Assembly (NCBI RefSeq): GCF_005502465.1
Contig: NZ_SCOT01000016.1
Span: 1-62,025, forward strand
Direction of reading: 5' to 3'
DNA from: Sphingopyxis sp. L1A2A
GTDB lineage: Bacteria > Pseudomonadota > Alphaproteobacteria > Sphingomonadales > Sphingomonadaceae
DNA: 62,025 nucleotides
The position numbers and the translations under genes are program-made. The notes under the pieces are model-generated. The model did not search any database. It saw only the letters and a program-made list of their open reading frames with translations, and was not told the origin of the DNA. Positions 36,222 to 44,899 of the stretch are shown piece by piece. How positions within the stretch are numbered: position 1 is the first letter of the stretch; each line of letters starts with the position of its first letter.

Positions 36222-37495
36222 TCAGATCGCAGCCCTATGTCGGCACGCGCCGGATCATCCTGGCGTCGGGGGTCGGTCTTTTTGCCTTTGTCAGCTGGGC
36301 CAGCTTTGCCCAGGTCGATGAAGTCACCCGCGGTCAGGGGCGCGTCATCCCTTCGAGCAAGGCGCAGATCATTCAGTCCGCCGAACCGGCGACGATATTG
36401 AATATCGTCGTGCGGTCGGGGCAACCGGTCCGCAAGGGGCAGTTGTTGGTGCGCCTCGACGACACCGAATCCTCTTCGCAGCTCGGCCAGATCGCGGCCG
36501 AAAACCGCTCGCTGGCCGCCCGCGCCGCGCGGCTGGGCCGCGAAGGCAATGGCGCGGCGGGCGGCGATTGTACGCCCAACGCAAGCGGCGTTCGGCCTGC
36601 CGAGTGCAGCCAGGAAGCCGACCTGCAATCGGTCCGCGCGGCGACCCAGCGCAGCCGCCGGATGGCGCTGAACGCCGCGGTCGAGCAGCGCCGCCGGGAT
36701 TATGGCGAAGCGCAGGCGACGATCGCCTCGCTGCGATCGAGCCTTGGGCTGGCGCAAAGCCAGGTCGATCTGCTGGCACCGCTCGCCGCCAAGTCGATCG
36801 TGCCGCAAACCGAACTGCTCAATGCCCAGCGCGAGGCGACCGAAGTGCGCGGCAAGCTCGCCGCGGCCGAGCAGGCGGCGTCGCGCGCCGCCGCCGCGAT
36901 CAGCGAAGCGCAGGCGCAGGCCGCATCGGCCGGTCTGGAGTTCCGGCAGGAGGCGCTCGACGAGCGCAACCAGATCGTCGCCAAGATGGCGGTCAATTCG
37001 GAATCGCTGCGCGGCGCCGCCGGACGCCAGCAGCGCAGCGAAATCCGCTCACCGGCAAACGGCATTGTCAACGATGTGCAGGTTACCACGGTGGGCGGTT
37101 TTGTGCAGGCCGGGCAAAAGATCATGCAGGTGGTGCCGGTCGGCGACAAATTGTTGATCGAGGCGCGCGTCGCACCGCGAGATATTGCGTTCATCAAGGT
37201 CAACGACCGCGCCAATGTCAAAGTCACCGCTTATGATTTTGCGGTCTATGGCGGCCTGTCGGGGCGTGTCGTCCAGATTTCGCCCGACAGCCTGTATGAC
37301 GAGGCGACCAAGGAAGCCTATTTCACGGTCGTTGTCGAAACCGACGTCGCCTATCTGAAAAGTGGGGAGCGCCAATTGCCGATTACCCCCGGGATGATCT
37401 GCGACGTCGAGGTGCTGACCGGCAAGAAAAGCGTGCTGAGCTATTTGTTCAAGCCGTTCCTGCGCGCCCGGTCGGAAGCGTTTACCGAGCGCTGA
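36218..37495 (+). CDS. T1SS membrane fusion protein, HlyD family (LapC-type, system B)
   Basis: This 425-residue adaptor has one N-terminal membrane segment (RIILASGVGLFAFVSWASF), a lipoyl half (QGRVIPSSKAQIIQSAEPA), long coiled coils (about residues 80-270) and the C-terminal HlyD beta-barrel (VPVGDKLLIEARVAP, MICDVEVLTGKKSVL). A cysteine pair interrupts the first coil (GGDCTPNASG, PAECSQEA), possibly a disulphide-stapled loop in the periplasm. It is the last gene of the system B operon and overlaps the hydrolase by four bases. It converges on a LuxR-type regulator with a 39-base gap. Confidence 0.93.
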   Translation: MIRSQPYVGTRRIILASGVGLFAFVSWASFAQVDEVTRGQGRVIPSSKAQIIQSAEPATILNIVVRSGQPVRKGQLLVRLDDTESSSQLGQIAAENRSLAARAARLGREGNGAAGGDCTPNASGVRPAECSQEADLQSVRAATQRSRRMALNAAVEQRRRDYGEAQATIASLRSSLGLAQSQVDLLAPLAAKSIVPQTELLNAQREATEVRGKLAAAEQAASRAAAAISEAQAQAASAGLEFRQEALDERNQIVAKMAVNSESLRGAAGRQQRSEIRSPANGIVNDVQVTTVGGFVQAGQKIMQVVPVGDKLLIEARVAPRDIAFIKVNDRANVKVTAYDFAVYGGLSGRVVQISPDSLYDEATKEAYFTVVVETDVAYLKSGERQLPITPGMICDVEVLTGKKSVLSYLFKPFLRARSEAFTER

Positions 37496-37534
37496 GAACG
37501 GCGAGGTCAACGGCGGCGGCGATGTCGGTCGACG

Positions 37535-38275
37535 TCAGGCCGCCCGGCCCGAATAGGGCGGTGGCCTAACCACGGCGCGGACGGGTCTTACCTCGCGGAG
37601 GGTCAGCTGCACCGGCTCCCCCAGGCCATTCTTGACCCCCCAGGTTGCCGCCTGCGTGCGGTTTTCGACGCCCAGCTTGCGCAGGATCGCCTTCACATGC
37701 ACTTTGACAGTGGCTTCGCAGATGCCGAACTGCCGCGCGATCACCTTGTTCGCCATCCCGGCCATGATGCTTTCGAGGATTTCGATCTCGCGGTCGGACA
37801 AGCCCACCGACGCCGCGCTGCTCTTCCAGTCCCCGCCCAGCGCGGCCGGAACCCAGCTGGTGAGATTGTTGACGAGCTGCGATGGAAAGACTTTCTCGCC
37901 CAGCGCCGCCAATTTGATCGATTCGACCAGCGGAGCGCACAGGATTTCCTTGACGATGACCGCGTCGACGCCGATCTGAAACGCCTCGACCACGTCTTCA
38001 AAGACATAGTGATCGAAAAGCAATGCCAGCTTTGCATGGACCTTTTTCGCGGCAAGCCGACGGCATGCGTCGAGTCCAAAGCCGGTATCCCCGCCATCGA
38101 CGACGATGACATGGCCATCGACGTCATCGGCTATCGCCCCCTGAGGGTCAAACAGCGCCGAGGCATCGGCAACCGATGCTTCGATCTGAAAGCTCTCGCC
38201 GGAAAGGATGTTTCGCAACCCTTCCCTCGCGATTTCATATTTCGCCAAGAGCGAAATCTTGATCAACTGCGACAT
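37535..38275 (-). CDS. NarL/FixJ-type response regulator
   Basis: A 246-residue protein with an N-terminal receiver-like domain (about residues 3-125; possible phosphoacceptor D in VIVVDGGD and lysine in VIVKEIL) and a C-terminal LuxR helix-turn-helix (LSDREIEILESIMAGMANKVIARQFGI, ATVKVHVKAILRKLG). The receiver's first acidic pair is not obvious, so phosphorylation is uncertain. ATG 38275 is set by GGGGAGG just upstream. No histidine kinase is adjacent. Its place beside the adhesin operon suggests adhesin control, an inference. Confidence 0.85.
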   Translation of the reverse strand: MSQLIKISLLAKYEIAREGLRNILSGESFQIEASVADASALFDPQGAIADDVDGHVIVVDGGDTGFGLDACRRLAAKKVHAKLALLFDHYVFEDVVEAFQIGVDAVIVKEILCAPLVESIKLAALGEKVFPSQLVNNLTSWVPAALGGDWKSSAASVGLSDREIEILESIMAGMANKVIARQFGICEATVKVHVKAILRKLGVENRTQAATWGVKNGLGEPVQLTLREVRPVRAVVRPPPYSGRAA

Positions 38276-38790
38276 TTCCGCCTCCCCTGAATTCTCAGTC
38301 AAGGCGACCCAACTTGTCTGGACTTCGGTCTAAACCCCAAATACCCTTTGTTTTCCATCGCGGCGGACCCCTCCCCACGTTGAATAAATTAACCTTTTAG
38401 TTTCGTTATCCAATAACTACCTATAAGGTTATACAACTTAATGACAGATTCTACGAGGATTTTGATACATACCCACTAAGGGGTATCGGCGATTCCCGCC
38501 CTACGCACCGCCGCTCGACTGTCGCGCGCCGCAAACCCGATTTAATTGCATCTAATGCAGCATGTTATTTTTCGGCGCCGCGGCAACCGCGTCCCTAGCC
38601 TTTCGGGTAGGCGCGCGCGCGCGGGCCGCCCCGAATTGGGCCGCATTCACTAATAATATTGGTTAATGCCCCGCGGCCGACCGATAAGGGGCCTGTTTTG
38701 CGCGCGTCAGTTTGCGCGAGTCGCGGCAAGCGCGATGCTGCCAGTTTGGCGATATTCGCGATTGCCCTAAAACAGTTCGGGAAATGCAGC
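38276..38790. promoter_or_regulatory. Long intergenic region with NarL-like palindrome
   Basis: No convincing gene lies in this stretch of about 515 bases. The half near the regulator is AT-rich. Positions 38470-38485 hold TACCCAC, TA, AGGGGTA, two inverted heptamers spaced by two bases. This 7-2-7 layout and the TACYYMT-like heptamers resemble NarL/NarP sites, and it lies about 195 bases upstream of the NarL-type regulator. The rest contains GC-alternating runs without clear meaning. Confidence 0.45.
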
Positions 38791-38817
38791 AAAAACGATG
38801 CCGCGCGACCGCGACAT
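38791..38817 (-). terminator. Rho-independent terminator of the LapG-like gene
   Basis: On the minus strand ATGTCGCG pairs with CGCGGCAT (one G-U pair) around a 4-base loop, followed within two bases by five T. It starts 18 bases past the protease stop codon. Confidence 0.7.
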
Positions 38818-38834
38818 TGTTTGCCGGTCAGACC

Positions 38835-40031
38835 CTATCTGGTCCCACGCGACGACAAGCGCCCGAACATCCTGGGCAGTGCGTTGACGATCGACAGATG
38901 CGCCGAAGCGAGCTTGGTCCCTGCCCGGCCGGCGACCGCGGTTTTGAAGGACCGCCGTTCGGTCGCGGCGGGCGCCGCGCTGGCGAACACCACCGACGAT
39001 GCCTTCGCTGTCGCCGCAGCCGCCATCACCACCGGCGCCGGGTTATCGCGATAGCCGTGGACCCAACGCCGACTGCCGCTGAACGACAGGATCGGGCGCA
39101 CGGCATTGGCCTGGCGCCCGTCGTAGATACGGTCGGTCATATTATCGAGCACGACCCACCCGGCGTTCGACCGCACCAACAAGAACGCATGGTCGGCGTT
39201 GATCGCCAGGTCGCGCAGCAGGACGAGCTTCATGCGATCGTCGTCGATGCCCGCCGCGCGGAGCATGTGCATTTTCAAGATGGCGAAATCTTCGCAATCG
39301 CCGCTGCCGCGGGCCATCGTCTCGTCGGCGGTCGCCCAAAAGTCGCGCTGCCGGTAATTGCGGTTGTCGTCGATATAGGCGATCTGGCGATTGACCCACA
39401 GGTTGACCCGCTCGAGCGTCGCGGCTTCGCCCAGGCCGTGGGTCACCGCGGCGCGATCGAGCTGCGCCTGCATCAGTCGCGCCGCCGGGGCGCGGCGAAC
39501 GCGCGCCCAGCGATCGTCGAAGCGGGTCGTTTCAACCGGGATGGCCAACGTCCCCAGCTCGCTGTCGTCATCCAGCGCGGGGGCCGCGACCGCGGCGACC
39601 GGCGCGGTACAATCGCGGCGCCGCGGCCAAGCGGCCTGTGCCAGCGACAGGACCAGCAGGCGCGCGGGCTTGACAAAGCCGTCAGCCCCCGCCCTGACCG
39701 CGCGAACGGCGCCGGGTTCGCCGCGCGCCGGGACGATCCGGGCGATCGGCGCCGGCTGTTCCTGGCTCATCCGCATCCGATCGAGCGCGCTTGGCATGTC
39801 CGGGGCGACGGCAAGCGGCGCAGCGGAAGAAGGCGCCGACGAGGCCAGCACTGCGGTCGCGCGGCAGGTGTCACCGACCGTAAAATGCTTGGCATTGGCG
39901 ACCTTCGCGACCGGTGTCTCGATCGCCGCAGAGGCCGTCGCAGGCAGCAGGACGGCGATGGCGGCCATGGCAAGCGCGGCAACGCCGATGAAGGCAGGAG
40001 GAGACGGGCGCGCGTTCATAGCGCGAGCCAT
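38835..40031 (-). CDS. lapG: LapG-type transglutaminase-like cysteine protease
   Basis: A periplasmic protease of the BTLCP family that releases LapA-type adhesins by cutting near their N terminus. The 398-residue protein has a signal peptide (AFIGVAALAMAAIAVLLPA, cleavage near ASA), a long non-conserved linker to about residue 150, and the catalytic domain. The triad is C246 (GSGDCEDFA), H281 (ADHAFLLV) and D296 (VVLDNMT), with spacing close to known LapG. D245 and E247 flank the cysteine, as do the calcium ligands of LapG. The C-terminal 80 residues are extra. The start could also be the ATG at 40019. It lies on the opposite strand from the adhesin operon and 117 bases beyond kdpD. The LapD receptor that normally controls it was not found in the window. 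Confidence 0.87.
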   Translation of the reverse strand: MARAMNARPSPPAFIGVAALAMAAIAVLLPATASAAIETPVAKVANAKHFTVGDTCRATAVLASSAPSSAAPLAVAPDMPSALDRMRMSQEQPAPIARIVPARGEPGAVRAVRAGADGFVKPARLLVLSLAQAAWPRRRDCTAPVAAVAAPALDDDSELGTLAIPVETTRFDDRWARVRRAPAARLMQAQLDRAAVTHGLGEAATLERVNLWVNRQIAYIDDNRNYRQRDFWATADETMARGSGDCEDFAILKMHMLRAAGIDDDRMKLVLLRDLAINADHAFLLVRSNAGWVVLDNMTDRIYDGRQANAVRPILSFSGSRRWVHGYRDNPAPVVMAAAATAKASSVVFASAAPAATERRSFKTAVAGRAGTKLASAHLSIVNALPRMFGRLSSRGTR

Positions 40032-40148
40032 GACGGAGCGAGGTGAGAATATGCTTCAGCGACATGGTTAACGCCGCGTTGACTGTCGGAATGCGCCGAT
40101 GCCGCCGTACCCCGCTGACGGAGCATTTACGACGCAGCGCTGAGTCGG

Positions 40149-42809
40149 TTAGTCGGCCATCGCCACGACCAGCTTGTCGGGAAAGGTCAGCGTGAAGGCG
40201 CCGCCGCCGTCGGGGTGATTGGCGGCCGCAATGCCGATGCCCAGCGCGTCGGCAAAGCCCTTGGCAATCGCGAGCCCCAGCCCGCTGCCGCCATGCCGAT
40301 CGGTGCCGGCGCCCTGGGCAAAAGTATCGAAAATCGCGGTTTCGGTGCCCGGTTCCAGCCCGGCGCCGCGATCGCGGACGGTCAGCAGCAGCGCATCGGG
40401 GGTACGGCGCCCGATGATCGAGATCGGCCCGGCATTGCCGCCGTGCTGGACCGCATTGGCGACGAGGTTGAGCAGAATATGATGGAGCAGCCGCTCGTCG
40501 GTTTTGACGAACGGCAGGCTGGGCGGCACCTGAAAATCGATATGATGCCCGCGCAGCATGTCTTTGAGGTCGTGGACAACCCCGGCGACCGCGTCGGTCA
40601 GATCGACCGACGCCAGGCTGAGATGGATACCGCCCGCGTCGATCCGCACCAGTTCGATCAGATTGTCAAGAAAGCGGCGCAGGCGCGACAGTTCGGCGCG
40701 CGCGGTCGGCAGCGAACGGGCGTCCGGATGCTCGGCGCCGATCGCCTCGATCGCCGCAGTGACCCCGGTCAGCGGGGTGCGCAGGTCGTGGCCGATCGAC
40801 GACAGCAGCGCGGCGCGCAGCCGGTCGCGTTCCTCGAGCACCGACAGGCTGCGCATCTCGTCCTCGAGATAGAGGCGCTCGTGCGCCAGCGCCGCCTGTC
40901 CGATCAGGGTCGAGAGCAAGGTCGCCTTGTCGGCGGCGACCGGCGCGCTGTCATCGTCGCGCGCGATGCCGAGCACCGCTAAGACGCCCAAACTGGTCTT
41001 GAGTGGGTGGAACTGCCAGTCGGAGGCCAGCAGGGTACCGGTGCCGCGCCCGGCGGGTTCACCGCTGCTCCACGCCCATTCGGCCGCCGCCTGATCGATC
41101 GGCGAGATCGTCGCCTCGCGCGGACACGCCACGATCGAGGTCAAAATACCGTCGGTTTCGGCGAGCATGACGCAGCGCACCGCCAGCAGCCGCGACACTT
41201 CGTCGCACGTTGCCACCGCGGTCGCTTCGCGGTCCGACGCGCGCGCCAGCATCTGTCCGAACGCCGCGAGCGACGCATTCTCTTCGGCGCTGCGCACCCC
41301 GATCCGGGCGCGGGTTCGCAGCCTTCCGGCGAGGTTGCTGGTCACCGCCGCCACCCCGGTCAGCACCAGCATCGTGAGTACGCTTTGCGGGTCGGCGATG
41401 GTGAAAGTGTGAATGGGGTCGAGAAAAAAGAAGTTGAACGCCAGCGCCGCGGCGATGCTGGCGAACAGCCCGGGACGCAGGCCGTAGAGCGTCGCGGTGA
41501 CGATGACCGGGACCAGATAGAGCAGATCGACCGCGCCGCGCCCGATCAGCGGCTGCGCAAACTTCGCAAGCAGCGTCGTCGCCGCAATCAGCACCAGCGC
41601 GCCTATATAGGCCGCCGGCTGGCCCCAGCCGCGCAGCCAGCCTTTCCACCCCGCCTCGCTGGTCGCCGTTTCAGGCGAAGGAATGACATGGGCGGCCAGA
41701 TCTTTGGAGCCGCGGATCAGCGTTTCGACCACCGATCCGTGGCGCAATTCGAACCACCAGCTGCGCTGCGAGCGGCCGATGATCAGCTGCGTCGCCCGCT
41801 GTGCGTCGATCTGGCCGCGCAGCCCGGCGATGACATTTTCCGACGGGATGGTCGCGATCGTCGCGCCCAGCGTTGCGGCGAGCGACAGTGCGGCGGCAAT
41901 CCGGCGCTTGGTGTCCTCGTCGAAATTCTCGCTGCGCGGGGTTTCGATATGCACCGCGGTCCATGGCGCGTTCAGCCCATCGGCAAGCCGCTTCGCCGTC
42001 CGCACCAGCGCGTCGACCCCCGGCTGCTCGCTGATCGCCACCAGGATGCGCTCGCCCGCCGCATAGGTGCCCGCGACGCCGCTGGCATCAAGGTCGTGCA
42101 GCATTTGGCGATCGACGCTGAGCGCCGCGCGGCGCAGCGCCATTTCGCGTAGCGCCGACAGGTTCGGTTTGGAAAAGAAATGGCCGAGCGCACGTGACGC
42201 TTCCTGCGGTACATAGACTTTGCCGTCTTTCAACCGGTCGATCAGTTCGTCGGGCGGCAGGTCGACGAGCTTGATCTCGGCGCCCTCGAACACGCTGTCG
42301 GGCACGGTCTCGCGCACCCGGACGCGGGTAAAGCTGGCGACAACGTCGTTGAGGCTTTCGACATGCTGGATGTTGAGCGTCGTATAGACGTCGATCCCGG
42401 CATCGAGCAGCTCGGCGACGTCCTGCCAGCGCTTGGGGTGGCGGCTGCCCTCGACATTGGTGTGCGCATATTCATCGACCAGCGCCAGCGCCGGCGCGCG
42501 GCGCAGCACGGCGTCGAGGTCCATTTCGGTGAGTGTCCGGCCGCGATATTCCTGTTCGCGGCGCGCAACGACTTCCTGCCCGGCAAGCAACGCTTCGGTT
42601 TCGGCGCGGCCGTGGGTTTCGACCACCGCCACGACGACATCGACCCCGTCGCGTTTCAGCGCCGCGCCTTCCATCAGCATCGCATAGGTCTTGCCGACCC
42701 CGGGCGCGGCGCCGAGGAAAATCTTGAGCTCGCCGCGATCCTCGCGCCGCGCCTGGCGCAGCAACGCGTCGGGCGAAGGTCGTTTTTCCGGGGCAGCAGG
42801 CGTCGGCAT
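40149..42809 (-). CDS. kdpD: Potassium sensor histidine kinase KdpD
   Basis: KdpD senses potassium limitation and osmotic stress and phosphorylates KdpE. The 886-residue protein has the N-terminal KdpD domain with Walker A GAAPGVGKT (33-41), a universal-stress-protein domain (about 250-370), four membrane helices (about 395-500; PAAYIGALVLIAATTLLAKF and others), a GAF domain, and the kinase core with phosphoacceptor H674 (SIGHDLRTPL), N box (LNLVANAVQHGG) and G boxes (GSGLGLAIAKG). All functional motifs are intact. Here it is transcribed away from kdpFABCE rather than after kdpC as in E. coli, and its partner kdpE is at the far end of the other operon. Confidence 0.95.
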   Translation of the reverse strand: MPTPAAPEKRPSPDALLRQARREDRGELKIFLGAAPGVGKTYAMLMEGAALKRDGVDVVVAVVETHGRAETEALLAGQEVVARREQEYRGRTLTEMDLDAVLRRAPALALVDEYAHTNVEGSRHPKRWQDVAELLDAGIDVYTTLNIQHVESLNDVVASFTRVRVRETVPDSVFEGAEIKLVDLPPDELIDRLKDGKVYVPQEASRALGHFFSKPNLSALREMALRRAALSVDRQMLHDLDASGVAGTYAAGERILVAISEQPGVDALVRTAKRLADGLNAPWTAVHIETPRSENFDEDTKRRIAAALSLAATLGATIATIPSENVIAGLRGQIDAQRATQLIIGRSQRSWWFELRHGSVVETLIRGSKDLAAHVIPSPETATSEAGWKGWLRGWGQPAAYIGALVLIAATTLLAKFAQPLIGRGAVDLLYLVPVIVTATLYGLRPGLFASIAAALAFNFFFLDPIHTFTIADPQSVLTMLVLTGVAAVTSNLAGRLRTRARIGVRSAEENASLAAFGQMLARASDREATAVATCDEVSRLLAVRCVMLAETDGILTSIVACPREATISPIDQAAAEWAWSSGEPAGRGTGTLLASDWQFHPLKTSLGVLAVLGIARDDDSAPVAADKATLLSTLIGQAALAHERLYLEDEMRSLSVLEERDRLRAALLSSIGHDLRTPLTGVTAAIEAIGAEHPDARSLPTARAELSRLRRFLDNLIELVRIDAGGIHLSLASVDLTDAVAGVVHDLKDMLRGHHIDFQVPPSLPFVKTDERLLHHILLNLVANAVQHGGNAGPISIIGRRTPDALLLTVRDRGAGLEPGTETAIFDTFAQGAGTDRHGGSGLGLAIAKGFADALGIGIAAANHPDGGGAFTLTFPDKLVVAMAD

Positions 42810-42860
42810 GAACGGGGCTTAGCTGAAGGCGGACGCCAGCGCCAAGCCGCGACGCCGGGA

Positions 42861-42911
42861 CTTTATGGAAACCTTATGCCGATCGGCGGATTCGCCCGCG
42901 AAACTTTACGG
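42861..42911. promoter_or_regulatory. Candidate KdpE operator between kdpD and kdpF
   Basis: CTTTATG (42861) and CCTTATG (42872) lie exactly 11 bases apart, and CTTTACG follows at 42904, three helical turns on. Eleven-base direct repeats are the usual layout for OmpR/PhoB-family regulators, to which KdpE belongs. The site lies in the only gap between the divergent kdp units. Binding is inferred. Confidence 0.5.
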
Positions 42912-42993
42912 CAAAGGGGCGTAGCGGCGCCCACATCCTGTCGGATTCCCCGCCGCACCCGCTGGGGGGCCGACTTGGCCGGAGACTGAAACC

Positions 42994-43077
42994 ATGTCCG
43001 ATATTTTGTGGCTCGGCCTGATCGCGCTGCTGTTTGCGGCGACGCTCGGTTACGCGCGTCTTTGTGACGGAGCGTAA
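42994..43077 (+). CDS. 27-residue membrane micropeptide upstream of kdpF
   Basis: ATG with a GGAG ribosome site opens a 27-codon frame whose product is a single hydrophobic helix (ILWLGLIALLFAATLGYA) ending in a short polar tail. It stops three bases before kdpF. Small one-helix peptides in this place are known upstream of kdp genes in other proteobacteria, so it is unlikely to be chance. It may be a further accessory subunit of the KdpFABC pump, but no function can be assigned. The frame is too short for routine gene finding. Confidence 0.7.
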   Translation: MSDILWLGLIALLFAATLGYARLCDGA

Positions 43078-43080
43078 GCC

Positions 43081-43170
43081 GTGAGCACCTCGCTGATCCT
43101 CGCTGGCGTTACCGCCGCCGCCCTCCTCGTCTATCTGCTCGCCGTCTTGCTGCGGCCCGAGCGTTTCTGA
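43081..43170 (+). CDS. kdpF: Potassium-transporting ATPase subunit KdpF
   Basis: A 29-residue single-helix peptide (LILAGVTAAALLVYLLAVLL, ending RPERF). Length, position just before kdpA and the C-terminal ExF-like ending match KdpF, which stabilises the KdpABC complex in the membrane. It starts at GTG, with GGAG in the end of the preceding micro-ORF. kdpA begins 12 bases later. Confidence 0.85.
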   Translation: MSTSLILAGVTAAALLVYLLAVLLRPERF

Positions 43171-43182
43171 TCGGAATCTGAC

Positions 43183-44886
43183 ATGACCGTCGCTGGCTGG
43201 GGCTTGATCCTCCTCTTCGTCGCCATCCTCCTCGCGCTCGCCAAGCCGATGGGGATGTGGCTGTTCGCGCTCTACGAAGGGCGCGCCACTCCGCTGCACC
43301 GGGTCTTCGGCCCCGTCGAGCGCGGTTCTTATCGCCTCGCGGGGATCGACCCCAATGAGGAGCAGGGCTGGCGGCGTTACGCGCTGCACATGCTGTTGTT
43401 CAACGTCGTGCTGCTGTTGTTCACTTACGCGATCCTGCGGCTGCAAGGCGTGCTGCCGGGCAATCCGCAGGGGTTCGGGGCGGTCGGCGCCGACGGCGCA
43501 TTCAATACCGCGGTCAGCTTTACCACCAACACCAATTGGCAATGGTATTCGGGCGAGACGACGCTGTCGAACCTATCGCAGATGCTCGGGCTGACGATCC
43601 ACAATTTCCTGTCGGCGGCGACCGGTATCGCGATCGCTTTCGCGCTGTTCCGCGGTTTCGCGCGGCGCGAGACGAAGACGATCGGCAATTTCTGGGCCGA
43701 TATGACGCGCGTCACCCTCTATCTGCTGCTGCCGATCTGCATCGCCTATGCGATCTTCCTGATCGCGAGCGGCGTGCCGCAGACGCTGGCGGGTTCGATC
43801 GACGCGACCACGCTGGAGGGCGTCAAGCAAACGATCGCGCTCGGCCCGGTCGCGAGCCAGGAAGCGATCAAGATGCTCGGCACCAATGGTGGCGGCTTCT
43901 TTAACGCCAACAGCGCGCATCCGTTTGAAAACCCCACCGCTCTCACCAACCTCGTCCAGATGCTGTCGATCTTTGCGATCGGCGTCGGGCTGACCTGGTG
44001 CTTCGGCAAGGCGGTCGGCGACACCCGCCAGGGCTGGGCAATCCTCGCCGCGATGGGCGTGCTGTTCATCGCCGGGGTCACCGTCACCTATTGGCAGGAA
44101 GCCGCGGGCAACCCGGTGCTGCACCAGCTGGGCGTTGCGGGCGGCAATATGGAGGGCAAGGAGGTGCGCTTCGGCATCGCCGCGTCGGCCCTGTTCGCGG
44201 TCGTCACCACCGCCGCGTCGTGCGGCGCGGTCAATGCGATGCACGACAGCTTCACCGCGCTTGGCGGGATGATCCCGCTGTTCAACATGCAGTTGGGCGA
44301 AATCGTCGTCGGCGGGGTCGGAGCGGGCATCTATGGCTTCCTGCTGTTCGCGATCCTCGCGGTGTTCGTTGCCGGGCTGATGGTTGGGCGCACCCCCGAA
44401 TATGTCGGCAAGAAGATCGAGGCGCGCGAGGTCAAACTCGCGGTGCTTGCGATCGCGATCCTGCCGCTCGTCATCCTGGGATTCACCGCGATCGCCAGCG
44501 TGCTGCCTGCGGGCCTCGCCGGGCCGCTCAACAAGGGACCGCACGGCTTTTCGGAGATTCTCTATGCCTTCACCTCAAGCGCCGGGAATAACGGTTCGGC
44601 CTTTGCAGGACTGAGCGCAGGCACGCCCTTTTACAACGGGATGCTCGGCGTCGCGATGTGGCTCGGGCGCTTCTTTGTGATCGTCCCGGCGCTCGCGATC
44701 GCCGGCAGCCTGGCCGCCAAACGGCATGTCCCCGCCACCAGCGGCTCCTTCCCCACCACGGGCGGGTTGTGGGTCGGGCTGCTGGTCGGGGTCATTCTGA
44801 TCCTTGGCGGCCTCACCTTCCTGCCCAGCCTCGCGCTTGGTCCCATCGCCGATCACCTCGCGGTGACCAGCGGCCAGCTCTTCTGA
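43183..44886 (+). CDS. kdpA: Potassium-transporting ATPase, channel-like subunit KdpA
   Basis: KdpA is the K+-selective, channel-like membrane subunit of the high-affinity KdpFABC pump. The 567-residue protein has about ten helices and the four selectivity-filter-like loops of the superfamily of K+ transporters, among them [30 protein letters not shown] and [13 protein letters not shown]. Its length is normal for the family. The start fits the N terminus ([21 protein letters not shown]). It is followed by kdpB after 13 bases. Confidence 0.96.
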   Translation: MTVAGWGLILLFVAILLALAKPMGMWLFALYEGRATPLHRVFGPVERGSYRLAGIDPNEEQGWRRYALHMLLFNVVLLLFTYAILRLQGVLPGNPQGFGAVGADGAFNTAVSFTTNTNWQWYSGETTLSNLSQMLGLTIHNFLSAATGIAIAFALFRGFARRETKTIGNFWADMTRVTLYLLLPICIAYAIFLIASGVPQTLAGSIDATTLEGVKQTIALGPVASQEAIKMLGTNGGGFFNANSAHPFENPTALTNLVQMLSIFAIGVGLTWCFGKAVGDTRQGWAILAAMGVLFIAGVTVTYWQEAAGNPVLHQLGVAGGNMEGKEVRFGIAASALFAVVTTAASCGAVNAMHDSFTALGGMIPLFNMQLGEIVVGGVGAGIYGFLLFAILAVFVAGLMVGRTPEYVGKKIEAREVKLAVLAIAILPLVILGFTAIASVLPAGLAGPLNKGPHGFSEILYAFTSSAGNNGSAFAGLSAGTPFYNGMLGVAMWLGRFFVIVPALAIAGSLAAKRHVPATSGSFPTTGGLWVGLLVGVILILGGLTFLPSLALGPIADHLAVTSGQLF

Positions 44887-44899
44887 CGGATATAAAGCC

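Noticed and set aside
38595..38792. A 65-codon minus-strand frame downstream of the LapG-like gene.
   Set aside because: It overlaps the predicted terminator, lacks a ribosome site and its product has no recognisable feature.
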